A stretch of 64,000 bases of DNA from assembly GCA_016744675.1 (NCBI GenBank), contig JADGDX010000010.1, positions 16,304-80,303 on the forward strand, read 5' to 3'. Of the stretch, positions 18,299 to 28,299 are shown piece after piece. Within the stretch, counting starts at the first letter, position 1, and each line of letters begins with the position of its first letter. A program made the position numbers and the translations under genes. Source of the stretch: Desulfuromusa sp. (GTDB taxonomy: Bacteria > Desulfobacterota > Desulfuromonadia > Desulfuromonadales > Geopsychrobacteraceae). The notes below the pieces were generated by a model. The model saw only the letters and a program-made list of their open reading frames with translations, ran no database searches and was not told the DNA's origin.

Positions 18299-19339
18299 AT
18301 GGCTTTCCCCCTGAAAAACACGCGGCGACTCCCGGCTGAATGGGAGTCGCACGATGCAACCTTGCTTGCTTGGCCACACCAGCAGACAGATTGGGAACCA
18401 ATACTGTCATCAGTCACTGAGCTTTACATTGAACTCATTGCTCAGATCACCCGCTTCGAACCGGTTGTTATTATTGCCCCAGAGCCTCAAACCGTCCACA
18501 GCATCTTGCAACAAACAAGCATCGACCTATCTTTAGTCACAGTATATCAAATAGAGACAAACGATACTTGGATTCGTGATTATGGACCACTGATTACCTA
18601 CGAAGAAAACATCCCCCAACTCCACGATTTTATTTTTAATGGCTGGGGAGGGAAATTCCCGGCGCATAAAGACAACCTCACCACTCAGAAACTGCATCGG
18701 ACTAATCCCTTTAAAGGTCTAAAGAGATATTCACATGATTTAATTCTCGAAGGCGGTAGTATCGAAAGTGATGGGGCCGGGACATTACTTACAACCTCAA
18801 AATGCTTACTTAATGCGAACCGCAATCCCCACCTATCAAAAAGCGACTTAGAGTCAAAGCTCTCGGAGCTACTAGGTTTCAACCACTTTCTTTGGCTTGA
18901 CCACGGTTGGCTTTCCGGAGACGACACAGACTCACACATTGATACCCTTGCCCGACTTTGTCCTGACAATACAATCGTTTACGTAGAATGTCCCGACAGC
19001 AACGATGAACACTATGCGGAGCTACAAAAGATGAAGTCACAACTTGAGAGCTTCAAAACAAAGGGAGGACAACCCTTCCGTTTAGTTCCGTTACCTTGGC
19101 CATCCCCTTGTTACGACGAAGCTCAGCGTTTACCGGCTTCTTATGCAAACTTTTTGATATTGAATCAAGCCATCCTCGTCCCAACCTATCGAGGCTTAGC
19201 AGATAAACAGGCCTTAGCAACAATTGGTGACGCTTTCCCTCAACACCAGATCATAGGCATTGATTGCAGTCCCTTGATCAAACAACATGGATCGCTACAC
19301 TGCATTACCATGCAACTGCCACAAGGAGTATTGAGATGA
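18299..19339 (+). CDS. aguA: Agmatine deiminase
   Basis: 346 residues. It converts agmatine to N-carbamoylputrescine and ammonia. Guanidine-modifying enzyme marks are seen: LPAEWESHDATLLAWP, NDTWIRDYGP, LEGGSIE, GDDTDSHIDT and the catalytic cysteine in HGSLHCITMQ. Its stop codon overlaps the start of aguB (ATGA). The pair runs agmatine to putrescine without urea release by agmatinase; no arginine decarboxylase gene is in the window. Confidence 0.95.
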   Translation: MAFPLKNTRRLPAEWESHDATLLAWPHQQTDWEPILSSVTELYIELIAQITRFEPVVIIAPEPQTVHSILQQTSIDLSLVTVYQIETNDTWIRDYGPLITYEENIPQLHDFIFNGWGGKFPAHKDNLTTQKLHRTNPFKGLKRYSHDLILEGGSIESDGAGTLLTTSKCLLNANRNPHLSKSDLESKLSELLGFNHFLWLDHGWLSGDDTDSHIDTLARLCPDNTIVYVECPDSNDEHYAELQKMKSQLESFKTKGGQPFRLVPLPWPSPCYDEAQRLPASYANFLILNQAILVPTYRGLADKQALATIGDAFPQHQIIGIDCSPLIKQHGSLHCITMQLPQGVLR

Positions 19340-20220
19340 GGACACTGAAAGTCACCCTGGTGCAACAAAGTTGCAGCGCTGATCAGCAAGAAAATATCAA
19401 TAATTGTTGTAGGCAGATTGAGGAAGCATCCGCTCAAGGTGCAGAATTAATAATTTTACAGGAGCTACACAATACTCACTATTTTTGTCAGACAGAGAAA
19501 ATAGAGAACTTTGATTTTGCTGAGAGCATCCCTGGACCGACAACTGATCTATTCAGTAGGCTGGCTAAAAAATATGGCGTCGCCTTAGTCCTTTCTTTGT
19601 TTGAGAAACGCACCCCAGGGCTATACCACAATACGGCAGTCGTACTTGAAAAGGACGGAAGCATTGCCGGACTCTATCGTAAAATGCATATTCCAGACGA
19701 CCCCGGCTATTACGAAAAGTTCTATTTCTCGCCTGGTGACTTGGGCTTTAATCCAATCGAAACATCACTAGGAAAACTCGGTGTTCTCATATGCTGGGAT
19801 CAATGGTTCCCAGAAGCAGCGCGTTTGATGGCTCTGGCTGGTGCAGAAATACTGATTTATCCAACGGCTATTGGCTTTGATCCAAACGATACAGAAGCAG
19901 AGCAGAAACGCCAACGAGATGCTTGGCAAACAGTTCAACAAGGTCATGCCATTGCCAATGGGATTCCTGTCATAACAGCAAATCGAGTTGGATTTGAAGC
20001 CGATCCAAGTCAAACAGGGGCTGGAATAGATTTTTGGGGATGCAGTTTTATTGCTGGTTGCCAAGGAGAAATCCTCGCCCAAGCAACAAACGATAAAGAA
20101 GAACTGTTAACCGCTAATCTTGATCTGGACCACAGTGAAAAAGTCCGCCAGATCTGGCCATTTTTCCGTGATCGACGCATTGAAAGTTATCATGACTTAC
20201 AAAAACGCTTTCGAGATTGA
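19336..20220 (+). CDS. aguB: N-carbamoylputrescine amidase
   Basis: 294 residues. Nitrilase-superfamily enzyme that cuts N-carbamoylputrescine to putrescine, CO2 and ammonia. The catalytic triad is visible: Glu in LQELHNT, Lys in YRKMHIPDD and Cys in ICWDQWFPE; the AguB-typical C-terminus WPFFRDRRIE is present. The ATG at 19336 has an AAGGAG site and overlaps the aguA stop, so a start 24 codons earlier (19264) is rejected. A shared terminator follows. Confidence 0.95.
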   Translation: MRTLKVTLVQQSCSADQQENINNCCRQIEEASAQGAELIILQELHNTHYFCQTEKIENFDFAESIPGPTTDLFSRLAKKYGVALVLSLFEKRTPGLYHNTAVVLEKDGSIAGLYRKMHIPDDPGYYEKFYFSPGDLGFNPIETSLGKLGVLICWDQWFPEAARLMALAGAEILIYPTAIGFDPNDTEAEQKRQRDAWQTVQQGHAIANGIPVITANRVGFEADPSQTGAGIDFWGCSFIAGCQGEILAQATNDKEELLTANLDLDHSEKVRQIWPFFRDRRIESYHDLQKRFRD

Positions 20221-20233
20221 AAATGTTAAAAAC

Positions 20234-20268
20234 AAAAAAAGCAGACCCAAGATTGGATCTGCTTTTTT
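20234..20268. terminator. Bidirectional terminator between aguB and metK
   Basis: AAAAAAGCAGA and TCTGCTTTTTT flank a short loop region, giving a G+C core with A-run on one side and T-run on the other. It sits between the ends of the convergent genes aguB (plus) and metK (minus) and can serve both. Confidence 0.88.
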
Positions 20269-20290
20269 AAACTAAAAACTTAAAAAACGA

Positions 20291-21460
20291 CTAAAGACCG
20301 GCGCGAGACCGAAGAGAATCAACACGGTCGGTCACCTCCCAGGTAAACCCAGGCAATTCCCTACCAAAATGGCCATAAGCTGCCGTTTGACGATAAATCG
20401 GGCGAAGCAGGTCAAGTTGTTGAATGATCGCTGCCGGACGCATATCAAATTCATCTCGCACAATATCGGCAATTTTGTTTGATGGGATTTTTCCTGTCCC
20501 AAAACTGTTTATCATCACAGACACTGGATCAGCAACACCGATAGCATAAGCCAACTGAACCTCACACTTACGTGCCAAGCCTGCAGCAACAATATTTTTT
20601 GCGACATAACGAGCCATATACGAAGCACTACGGTCTACTTTTGACGGGTCTTTCCCACTGAATGCGCCGCCACCGTGTGACCCATGCCCACCATATGTAT
20701 CAACAATAATTTTTCGGCCAGTCAAGCCGCAATCTCCCATGGGACCACCCACAACAAATCGGCCCGTTGGATTAATCAGATAGCGGGTTTCGCTGTCAAG
20801 AAGGTTCACGGGAAGAATTGGTTTGACAACTTCTTCAATCACCGACTCCTTCAGGTCTTCATAACTCACATCAGGATCGTGTTGCGTTGAGATCACCACA
20901 GTATCGATACGAGTGGGCTGATCATCAATATATTGGATGGAAACCTGAGATTTACTGTCAGGGCGTAAAAAATCAACAACGCCACTTTTACGTATATCAG
21001 CAAGTTTCTGAGTCAATTTATGTGCAAGTGTTATCGGCATAGGCATCAATTCGGGAGTCTCATTACAAGCAAACCCAAACATCAAACCCTGATCTCCCGC
21101 TCCCTGCTCTTTAAACATCCCTTCTCCTTCGCTCACCCCCTGGGAGATATCGGGAGACTGTTGATCAATCGACGTCATAACCGCGCAAGTTTCGTAATCA
21201 AAACCAATCGCAGAATCATTGTAGCCAATTTCTTTAATTGTTTGTCGAACAATTGAAGGTAAATCAGCATATGCAGTGGTCGTGATTTCACCAGCAATCA
21301 TTGCCATCCCCGTCGTGACTAAGGTTTCACAAGCGACTCTGGCTTTTGGGTCCTGCGCAAGAATAGCATCAAGCACGGCGTCGGAGATCTGATCCGCAAC
21401 TTTGTCAGGATGGCCCTCACCTACAGATTCAGAAGTAAATAAAAAGTCGGTCATTGACAT
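20291..21460 (-). CDS. metK: S-adenosylmethionine synthetase
   Basis: 389 residues, normal length. It makes SAM from methionine and ATP. Signature stretches are [26 protein letters not shown], and the [17 protein letters not shown] phosphate loop. An AAGGA site lies 8 nt before the ATG. It follows ptsI after 35 nt on the same strand, so it is likely the last gene of the long minus-strand run. The gap is too short for a SAM riboswitch. Confidence 0.97.
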   Translation of the reverse strand: MSMTDFLFTSESVGEGHPDKVADQISDAVLDAILAQDPKARVACETLVTTGMAMIAGEITTTAYADLPSIVRQTIKEIGYNDSAIGFDYETCAVMTSIDQQSPDISQGVSEGEGMFKEQGAGDQGLMFGFACNETPELMPMPITLAHKLTQKLADIRKSGVVDFLRPDSKSQVSIQYIDDQPTRIDTVVISTQHDPDVSYEDLKESVIEEVVKPILPVNLLDSETRYLINPTGRFVVGGPMGDCGLTGRKIIVDTYGGHGSHGGGAFSGKDPSKVDRSASYMARYVAKNIVAAGLARKCEVQLAYAIGVADPVSVMINSFGTGKIPSNKIADIVRDEFDMRPAAIIQQLDLLRPIYRQTAAYGHFGRELPGFTWEVTDRVDSLRSRAGL

Positions 21461-21495
21461 GTGTATCGTTCCTTTTCTTCAATAATAGTTTTTTG

Positions 21496-23277
21496 TTAAA
21501 TTCGCGGCTGGGCAAAAATGTCTGGCAAGCGATTTCGCATCTCCTGATCGATAACAGTCGACACTTCCTTACTCGTCGATAGAGCAAGCAACTTCTCGAC
21601 CAACAATTCGCCTTCCTCTCTTGAAACCTGCCGCAAAACTCTTTTGACCCGAGGAATGCAGGATGGGTTCATCGAAAGTTCATTCAAACCAAGCCCAACA
21701 AGAACAAGAGAATAAAGTGATTCCCCTGCCATTTCACCACAAATACAAATTCCGATACCCGCATCATTCGCAGCATCGCAAGTTGCTTTTAATGCCCGTA
21801 AGATGGCAGGATGAAGAGGGTCATAAAGATAAGCAACATGTTCATTCCCCCGGTCAACAGCAAGAAAATATTGTATCAGATCATTGGTCCCGATGGAAAA
21901 GAAGTCGACCTCCTCAGCCAGCATAGGGGCAATAAGAACGGCAGAAGGTGTTTCAATCATGATTCCAATATCAAGGTCCTTATCATAACTGATCCCTTCA
22001 CAATCTAATTGCTCCTGGATTTCCTCTAAAATCTTCTTACAAGCACGTATTTCGGAGACACCACTGATCATGGGAAATAAAATTCGCACATTCCCGCAAC
22101 TGGAGGCCCTTAAGATTGCCCTCAACTGAACCCTAAACAACTGTTCTTCGTGGAGTGAAAAACGGATAGCCCGTAATCCCATTGCAGGGTTTGCCTCATC
22201 CTCTAGGTTTAATTCAGGAACAAATTTATCCCCACCGATATCAAGAGTTCTGATTGTGACAGGTTCACCCGCTGTTTGACGAAGTATTTCACAGTAAGAT
22301 GTGTATTGTTCCTCTTCATTTGGGGGCTCATTTCGCCCGAGGTAGAGAAATTCTGTTCTATACAGGCCTATCCCTTGTGCAGCATGTTTTTTGGCCTGTA
22401 CAATATCACTGGCGATTTCAAGGTTGCCACGTAAAGCAATTGAGACGTGATCGGTCGTAACGGCTGAGAGATCGCGATAACATTCAAGATCTTTTTCTAG
22501 ATATTCGTAAGATTGCTTACGATCAAGGTATTCCTTAAAAGTTCCCTCAGATGGGTTTAGAACAACAACCCCACTGGACCCATCAATAATCACCGGCAGA
22601 CGATCGTAGACCATCGATGTGACAGATTCCAAACCCACAACAGCAGGAATGTCCAGAGAGCGAGCCAAAATGGCGGTATGCGAAGTGCGGCCCCCTTTAT
22701 CGGTTATAAAGCCAAGGACATTGGAGCGATCCATCTGCATCGTCTCTGCCGGAGACAGGTTATGTGCGACAACCAATGATTTCTGCCCGATATTCCCGAC
22801 AGTCCGCTCACTTACCCCTGTAAGAATGCGCAACAACCGCTCACCAACAGCATCAACATCAGAACGTCTTTCACGCAGATATTCGTCGTCAATATTATCA
22901 AATAGGGCTCTGAGTTGTCCCAAAACCTGCAACAAAGCTCCTTCAGCATTCATTTGAGCCCGAATGGCTTGCTCGGTCCCATCCACCAACATTTCATCTT
23001 CAAGAATCAGTAAATGAGTGTCGAGAATATAGAGATGCTCGCGCAAGTGTTTCTGTCTCGAGACAGCCTGCTTAATCTTTTGCAACTGCTCTCGGGCCCG
23101 TTCAAGAGCCTGATGAAAGCGGAGCAACTCAGCCTCAACCTCTGTTGTCTCAATCAGCGATTTATCAACATGAGGGCGTTGATCCAACAAACTGACAGCA
23201 CCAATAGCGATCCCTGGAGAAACCCCAATGCCAACGAGATAAGTATCTTGAGCAACCTTAATCTTCACCAAACCCAT
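21496..23277 (-). CDS. ptsI: Phosphoenolpyruvate-protein phosphotransferase (enzyme I)
   Basis: About 593 residues. It takes phosphate from PEP and passes it to HPr. The active histidine is in GGRTSHTAILARS; the PEP-binding domain has YRTEFLYL, NDLIQYFLA and the cysteine in ICGEMAGE. The start is taken as the ATG at 23277; a TTG at 23283 and a GTG at 23268 are alternatives. All overlap the end of ptsH by 10-26 nt, so the two are coupled. Confidence 0.96.
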   Translation of the reverse strand: MGLVKIKVAQDTYLVGIGVSPGIAIGAVSLLDQRPHVDKSLIETTEVEAELLRFHQALERAREQLQKIKQAVSRQKHLREHLYILDTHLLILEDEMLVDGTEQAIRAQMNAEGALLQVLGQLRALFDNIDDEYLRERRSDVDAVGERLLRILTGVSERTVGNIGQKSLVVAHNLSPAETMQMDRSNVLGFITDKGGRTSHTAILARSLDIPAVVGLESVTSMVYDRLPVIIDGSSGVVVLNPSEGTFKEYLDRKQSYEYLEKDLECYRDLSAVTTDHVSIALRGNLEIASDIVQAKKHAAQGIGLYRTEFLYLGRNEPPNEEEQYTSYCEILRQTAGEPVTIRTLDIGGDKFVPELNLEDEANPAMGLRAIRFSLHEEQLFRVQLRAILRASSCGNVRILFPMISGVSEIRACKKILEEIQEQLDCEGISYDKDLDIGIMIETPSAVLIAPMLAEEVDFFSIGTNDLIQYFLAVDRGNEHVAYLYDPLHPAILRALKATCDAANDAGIGICICGEMAGESLYSLVLVGLGLNELSMNPSCIPRVKRVLRQVSREEGELLVEKLLALSTSKEVSTVIDQEMRNRLPDIFAQPRI

Positions 23278-23524
23278 CCTCAATTAATTCAGCAATAACA
23301 TCCATTGCCTGCTGCTCATCTTCTCCATCGATAGTCACCTCAATATCCGTCCCCTGAGGAGCAGCAAGGAGCAATATCCCCATAATACTCTTACCATTCA
23401 CTTCGATATCGTCTTTGATGAGGTTGATATCAGAATCGAATTTAGCAGCAGTCTGCACCAATTGTGCAGCAGCTCTCGCATGTAATCCCAATCTATTAAT
23501 TATCGTAAAATTACGGTTTTGCAT
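23258..23524 (-). CDS. ptsH: Phosphocarrier protein HPr
   Basis: 88 residues. His15 in RLGLHARAAA accepts phosphate from enzyme I. Ser46 in NGKSIMG is the site used by HPr kinase/phosphorylase, and hprK is present in the same gene run, so serine control of HPr is likely to work here. It follows the EIID gene by 15 nt and overlaps ptsI. Confidence 0.96.
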   Translation of the reverse strand: MQNRNFTIINRLGLHARAAAQLVQTAAKFDSDINLIKDDIEVNGKSIMGILLLAAPQGTDIEVTIDGEDEQQAMDVIAELIEDGFGED

Positions 23525-23539
23525 TATTTATGTTATCCC

Positions 23540-24313
23540 TCACGAAGCGATCAGATAAACCATATCAGCCCAAAACAATCCGAGCAGAAAAATAGTTACA
23601 ACGGTCACAGTAACCAGAAACAGTGTTGACATTCCCTTACGCGCAACTAATCCCAGCATCACCATTGGAACAAGGGTTAACAACCCCAACCAACTGGGGA
23701 GCTGCTGCTGATTTAAATGGGAAAAGACCATAAAAGCACTGAGTCCCCCAAGGAGAACAATTGCCGTCTCCTTGGTATGAATAGCCCAATCTGGCAATCT
23801 ATTTTTTTGTATAAATTCAACCGATTCCATTCCCTGACGATAGCCTCGAACAAAAAAGACTGTTCTAAACCATGTCGGAACTAAATTATATGTCACAACA
23901 AAAATCAGCGGTGCCCAAAGTATCCCCTTAATAGCAAAAAAGAGGCTAACCCCAGCGGCCAAAGGTCGCAAACCACCCCAGAACAATGCGTCTCCAATTG
24001 CTGCATAGGGTGCAGCAACCATCTCCTTGAAATCATCAACCTGCACTGTTGGATCAGCTTCTCCAGAAGCCTTATCTTCCTCCAACTTCAAAACAGCACC
24101 AGCAACCATTGGAGCTAAATAAACATGAGTATTAAAATAACCAACATATTTGCGACTGACCGCCAATAATTCTTCCCCCTTGTAGAGTTTTCTCAAGCCG
24201 GGAAGAAGGGCATAAAAAAAACCAACCCCTTGCAATCGTTCAAAGTTCCAACTTGCTTGTAGCAATAGCAAACGAAACCAGATATATAAACGTGTTTTCC
24301 ACGAAATAACCAT
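23540..24313 (-). CDS. Mannose-family PTS system EIID component
   Basis: 257 residues, an integral membrane protein of the mannose-fructose-sorbose PTS. Marks are SWNFERLQGVGFFYALLP, the PMVAGAVLKLE block, APYAAIGDALFWGGLRP and several membrane helices in the C-terminal half. With EIIC it would form the sugar channel. It lies 3 nt after EIIC and 15 nt before ptsH. Confidence 0.93.
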   Translation of the reverse strand: MVISWKTRLYIWFRLLLLQASWNFERLQGVGFFYALLPGLRKLYKGEELLAVSRKYVGYFNTHVYLAPMVAGAVLKLEEDKASGEADPTVQVDDFKEMVAAPYAAIGDALFWGGLRPLAAGVSLFFAIKGILWAPLIFVVTYNLVPTWFRTVFFVRGYRQGMESVEFIQKNRLPDWAIHTKETAIVLLGGLSAFMVFSHLNQQQLPSWLGLLTLVPMVMLGLVARKGMSTLFLVTVTVVTIFLLGLFWADMVYLIAS

Positions 24314-24316
24314 CTG

Positions 24317-25006
24317 CTATACCAACCACATCAACAGAAAAGACATACAAAAAGAGGCGCAAAACAAGGTAATCGCCCGGCTGACATTAATTGTGCCCAA
24401 GATAACGGCCACCCCAACAAGAGGTAAAGCCAACTGAATCCAGGCAGATGAATGACTCAATGATTGGTTCAATAGTGGCCATAAAAAAGGGATCGCGACA
24501 AATCCGCCCAGGACAATAGCCACGTAAGTGCCAACTGCAGCCAAAGAAAAGCTTGTCAGTCCACGCAAGTGCTGAAATTCAGCCCCCAGCAAAGATCCAC
24601 GGTCGAGAGCAGTGTCAACACGATCAATCAATCTGACGTTGTATTGTCTAGCATAATGATCAAAATACTGACCAATCTTTCCCAATGGAATAGCAACCAA
24701 CAAACAAAGCAGCAACAATTCAATTCCAGATGCATTTAACTCCTGTCCCAAAAGAATTGCTAAGACACTACTGGCAATCGCCACCTGAGTGTCATCAGGA
24801 GGAACCGCAGCTCCCACAGGTAATCGAGCCAACCATAAAAGTTCAACCATGACACCAATTTGAACCCCAACCAAAGGCTCTCCAAGAGCCATCGCAGTCA
24901 GCGGTGCAGCCACGATGGGTCTGGATATCATGATCTGTAGAATCGCAACACGATCCAACCCACAGACCAAAGAAATCAAAGCTCCGAAGGCTAAACTGCC
25001 CGTCAT
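24317..25006 (-). CDS. Mannose-family PTS system EIIC component
   Basis: 229 residues and strongly hydrophobic with about six membrane segments. Family marks are ISRPIVAAPLTAMALG with its conserved basic and small residues, GVMVELLWL and LPVGAAVPPDD. It overlaps EIIB by one base and is 3 nt from EIID. No sugar kinase, permease or glycolytic gene is nearby to suggest a substrate. Confidence 0.93.
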   Translation of the reverse strand: MTGSLAFGALISLVCGLDRVAILQIMISRPIVAAPLTAMALGEPLVGVQIGVMVELLWLARLPVGAAVPPDDTQVAIASSVLAILLGQELNASGIELLLLCLLVAIPLGKIGQYFDHYARQYNVRLIDRVDTALDRGSLLGAEFQHLRGLTSFSLAAVGTYVAIVLGGFVAIPFLWPLLNQSLSHSSAWIQLALPLVGVAVILGTINVSRAITLFCASFCMSFLLMWLV

Positions 25007-25500
25007 CAGATCGGCCCCTTTGCAGAGGGAATCAACTTCCGCCAGGACCGTTCGCCATCAGCAGGAATACAGCGAGAAGTGATTTTAACACCAGCCTGAT
25101 CAAGCATTTCTAGATCATCCATATCAGCAGGGTTCAAAAAAAGAGTACAACTAAATCGTGCTTTTCCTTTATCAGCGTGCAGATTTCCAAGATTCAGCTG
25201 ATCGTATGACAACCCCTCACGGTACGCCCGCACAGCATCCGAAGTTGTCCCGAAGAGCAAAAGAACGCGGCAACGGTTGAGCTGTGATGAGTTCAATAAG
25301 ACAACTGAATCGGCCACAGTACCAATTTCAACCCGCATCCGACTTGGAACAGAAGCCTGCATCATCATTTTCTTTAAAGGATTTCCGGCAATAGAATCGT
25401 TAGCGACAACAATACAATCGGCCTTAACAAAAGGCACCCACGCCTCCAAAACTTGGCCGTGTATCAAACGATTATCTATGCGGGTCAGAACAAGGTTCAT
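25006..25500 (-). CDS. Mannose-family PTS system EIIB component
   Basis: 164 residues, a free-standing EIIB domain. His14 in IDNRLIHGQVLEAW is the phosphorylated residue. Further family marks are VVANDSIAGNPLKKMMM and LNLGNLHADKGK. It is separate from EIIA here, unlike ManX of E. coli where the two are fused. Confidence 0.93.
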   Translation of the reverse strand: MNLVLTRIDNRLIHGQVLEAWVPFVKADCIVVANDSIAGNPLKKMMMQASVPSRMRVEIGTVADSVVLLNSSQLNRCRVLLLFGTTSDAVRAYREGLSYDQLNLGNLHADKGKARFSCTLFLNPADMDDLEMLDQAGVKITSRCIPADGERSWRKLIPSAKGPI

Positions 25501-25522
25501 TAATTCTCCAACAAGCTAGCTA

Positions 25523-25927
25523 TCATACGGACCGGAGCAGTTCAGCAGGGCGCATGATTGCACTTTTGGCATAATCTTTAAGCAAAGTCGCCAGCCCGCC
25601 AAGGTCATGTTTGGAGCGAGTGCCAACCCCCTTTATGACCATCGGCAAATTAACTCCAGTAAGAATCTCTACGACCCCTTCTTGAAGAAATTCAGCGCTT
25701 ATATTCGTCGGTGTTCCACCAAATAGATCCGTTAAAATAAGGGTTCCATCGCCATCGGCCCCAACACGGTTCACGGCACTTTCCACTTCATCCCTAGCAA
25801 CTTCGACCGCCATATCACGATCAATGGTCACCGCAGCAACTGCTTGTTGAGGTCCTAGAATCAGTTCCATTGCAGATAACAGTTCATTGGCCAAACCGAT
25901 GTGGCTGACTATCACAATGCCGATCAT
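25523..25927 (-). CDS. Mannose-family PTS system EIIA component
   Basis: 134 residues, a free-standing EIIA. His9 in VIVSHIGLANELL is the phosphorylation site, and LTDLFGGTPTN is the family signature. It lies 3 nt after rapZ and 22 nt before EIIB. Confidence 0.94.
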   Translation of the reverse strand: MIGIVIVSHIGLANELLSAMELILGPQQAVAAVTIDRDMAVEVARDEVESAVNRVGADGDGTLILTDLFGGTPTNISAEFLQEGVVEILTGVNLPMVIKGVGTRSKHDLGGLATLLKDYAKSAIMRPAELLRSV

Positions 25928-25930
25928 GCC

Positions 25931-26791
25931 TTACCCCTTATCAATATCACGATGATTCACACGCAGCACAACTTCGCCCTCAGGAAAGCTGCCATGAAGA
26001 GCTTCAACAATTGAAACACTGCGATGCCGCCCCCCTGTACAGCCAATAGCAACAGTCAGATAGCTTTTCCCCTCAGCCCGATAATGGGGCAACAAAAAAC
26101 TGAGCAAATGGTCAAGATGACGACGAAAATCACGACAAGCTGGCTGAGAAAGGACAAACTCACGAAGGGTTGGGTCTAACCCTGTCAGTGGTCGCAACTC
26201 TTCAATATAGTGGGGATTTGGCAAGAAGCGAACATCAAAAACTAAATCAGCAGCAGGGGGCAAACCGTAACGATATCCAAATGATTCCAAGCTGACAATA
26301 AGCAATGATCCGTGCTTTTCCCCAAGAAAATCAAGCATCAGATCCCGTAATTGACGTGAATTAAGATTACTAGTGTCGATAATCTTTGTCGCCGAATTTC
26401 GTAGAGCGTGTAACTGTTGACGTTCTCTCTCTATTCCATCCTGAACGGTCTCAGAAACCGCCAGTGGGTGCGAACGACGTGTTTCTGAGTAGCGACGCCG
26501 CAAAACAGCATCTGCTGCTTCGAAAAAAAGGATTTCTAGTTGATAGCCACCCTCTTTTAACTGCTCAAAAGTTTTATCATAATCGGTCAAGAAACCACGA
26601 TTACGGACATCAACAACAACAGCCACGTCAGCATCTGGTTTCAACCCCTCACTAGCACGCTGCATAAAATCAGGCAACATCACCAATGGAAGATTATCAA
26701 CTACAAAAAAGCCCTGATCTTCTACAACTCGTGCGGCAGTACTTTTACCAGACCCAGACAGACCAGTGATAACTAACAACCTGCGGCTCAT
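25931..26791 (-). CDS. rapZ: RNase adapter protein RapZ
   Basis: 286 residues. P-loop protein that in enterobacteria steers RNase E to a small RNA controlling glucosamine-6-phosphate synthase; in other bacteria it controls cell-wall precursor supply. The Walker A is GLSGSGKSTAARVVE and the C-terminal domain has GCTGGRHRSVSI. Its ATG overlaps the hprK stop. The ptsN-hprK-rapZ-EIIA order is common in Gram-negative bacteria with a regulatory PTS. Confidence 0.95.
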   Translation of the reverse strand: MSRRLLVITGLSGSGKSTAARVVEDQGFFVVDNLPLVMLPDFMQRASEGLKPDADVAVVVDVRNRGFLTDYDKTFEQLKEGGYQLEILFFEAADAVLRRRYSETRRSHPLAVSETVQDGIERERQQLHALRNSATKIIDTSNLNSRQLRDLMLDFLGEKHGSLLIVSLESFGYRYGLPPAADLVFDVRFLPNPHYIEELRPLTGLDPTLREFVLSQPACRDFRRHLDHLLSFLLPHYRAEGKSYLTVAIGCTGGRHRSVSIVEALHGSFPEGEVVLRVNHRDIDKG

Positions 26792-27762
26792 TCGAGGTCT
26801 TCTCCGATGATCGTATGAGAATGAAGATGTGCTGCCGCCGCCATACGCTTCTCAAGAAGCTCTTGAAATTCGCGGGCGCTATGATATCCCATCTCTTTTA
26901 ACAATTGATTTCTTGCAGCCACCTCAACAATGGTACTGATATTCCTCCCCGGCGCGACCGGAATACGGACGAAAGGCAAATCAACACCATGGATATTAAA
27001 AACTTTTTCCTCCAATCCAAGGCGATCATATTCCCGACCATCTTCCCACTTCACCAGCTCCACGACGAGATCAATCTTCTTTCTTTCCCTGATAGCAGCA
27101 ACACCGAAGAGATGCTTAATGTTGAGAATGCCCAGACCACGAATCTCCATGTGATAATGGAGAAGGTCCATCCCTTCGCCAAAAACAACAGATGGAAGCT
27201 TAAAGCGCACCTTGATGATATCATCAGCAACTAGACGATAGCCGCGAAGAATCAATTCCAGGGCACATTCGCTTTTACCAACACCACTCTTGCCCTGAAG
27301 CAGAACCCCAATTCCAAGGATATCTACCAGAACTCCATGAAGAGTTGAGGTTGGCAACAAACGTTCTTCTAAAAAACGAGTCAGCAGAGATATAAAGTTT
27401 GAACTAAGATGTTTGGTTCTTAGAAGTGGGGTCTCTCCCGCTTCAGCTTGTTCCAGAAGATAATCAGGAGCTTCCTGATTTTTTGTGATAATCAGACAGG
27501 AGAGATTCTTACGAAAGAGACCACGTGATGTCTCAATCGCTTTTTGCTGTGGCATCGTTTTCAAGAAGCTCAACTCAGTTGAGCCAATGATTTGGACCCG
27601 GTCTGGATGCAGACTGTCGGTATAACCAGCCAGTGCAAGGCCAGGCTTCTGGATCCTTGGTACCGAAATTGTGTTAGAGAGGCCACCTGCTCCTGACAGC
27701 AATTCTAAGTCAAGCCCAGCCTCTTTCTCATCAAGAATTTCTTGGATAGTTAATGTTGGCAT
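26788..27762 (-). CDS. hprK: HPr kinase/phosphorylase
   Basis: 324 residues, near full Firmicute length rather than the short alphaproteobacterial form. The Walker A is GKSGVGKSECALELILRG and the HprK signature is EIRGLGILNIKHLFG. It phosphorylates and dephosphorylates Ser46 of HPr, which is encoded about 3 kb downstream in the same run with Ser46 kept. It overlaps rapZ by 4 nt and lies 49 nt after ptsN. Confidence 0.96.
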   Translation of the reverse strand: MPTLTIQEILDEKEAGLDLELLSGAGGLSNTISVPRIQKPGLALAGYTDSLHPDRVQIIGSTELSFLKTMPQQKAIETSRGLFRKNLSCLIITKNQEAPDYLLEQAEAGETPLLRTKHLSSNFISLLTRFLEERLLPTSTLHGVLVDILGIGVLLQGKSGVGKSECALELILRGYRLVADDIIKVRFKLPSVVFGEGMDLLHYHMEIRGLGILNIKHLFGVAAIRERKKIDLVVELVKWEDGREYDRLGLEEKVFNIHGVDLPFVRIPVAPGRNISTIVEVAARNQLLKEMGYHSAREFQELLEKRMAAAAHLHSHTIIGEDLE

Positions 27763-27811
27763 AGTTTCAACAACCGGTTAGCGATAATAAGACAGTGTCA
27801 GGGCCAGAGAA

Positions 27812-28279
27812 TCAGCCTTGTCCTTCTTCGTCAAGGATCACTTGATAGATAGCTTTTTGGTCAGGCGCATCCATAAGCTTTTTCCTGACGGAAACGTCTT
27901 TGAGCAACTTGGAAATTCTCGCCAACGTTTTCAGATGGACGCCAACAGATTCTTCTGGAGCAATTAACAGAAAAAACAAATAAGCCGGTTGCCCATCCAT
28001 AGATTCAAAATCAACGCCGGAATGGCTACGCCCGAAAACCAATCTTAACTCTGGGATCCCAGCTAACTTACCATGAGGAATCGCCACGCCATCACCAATC
28101 CCTGTGCTACCCAGCTTCTCCCGTTCTTGAAGAACGGCAATAACATCATCTCGTTCCAAAGAAGGTTCACAAGAAATCAGAGAATCCGTGAGCTCTGCAA
28201 GGGCTTTCTGTTTATCTTTTGCCTGCAGATCAGCAACAATAGCCTGAGGATCAAGTAATTCAGATATCTTCATAATCAC
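27812..28279 (-). CDS. ptsN: PTS EIIA-Ntr regulatory protein
   Basis: 155 residues of the fructose/nitrogen EIIA type. The phosphorylated histidine is His69 in VAIPHGK. It regulates rather than carries sugar, typically touching potassium and nitrogen control. The track start is a GTG two codons before an ATG at 28273; neither has a strong ribosome site. It lies close to rpoN and hpf, as in many proteobacteria. Confidence 0.94.
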   Translation of the reverse strand: MIMKISELLDPQAIVADLQAKDKQKALAELTDSLISCEPSLERDDVIAVLQEREKLGSTGIGDGVAIPHGKLAGIPELRLVFGRSHSGVDFESMDGQPAYLFFLLIAPEESVGVHLKTLARISKLLKDVSVRKKLMDAPDQKAIYQVILDEEGQG

Positions 28280-28299
28280 AATCTTATTTTGTCAGTAAT

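Noticed and set aside
21461..21495. SAM riboswitch upstream of metK
   Set aside because: The gap between ptsI and metK is only 35 nt, too short for a known SAM aptamer.
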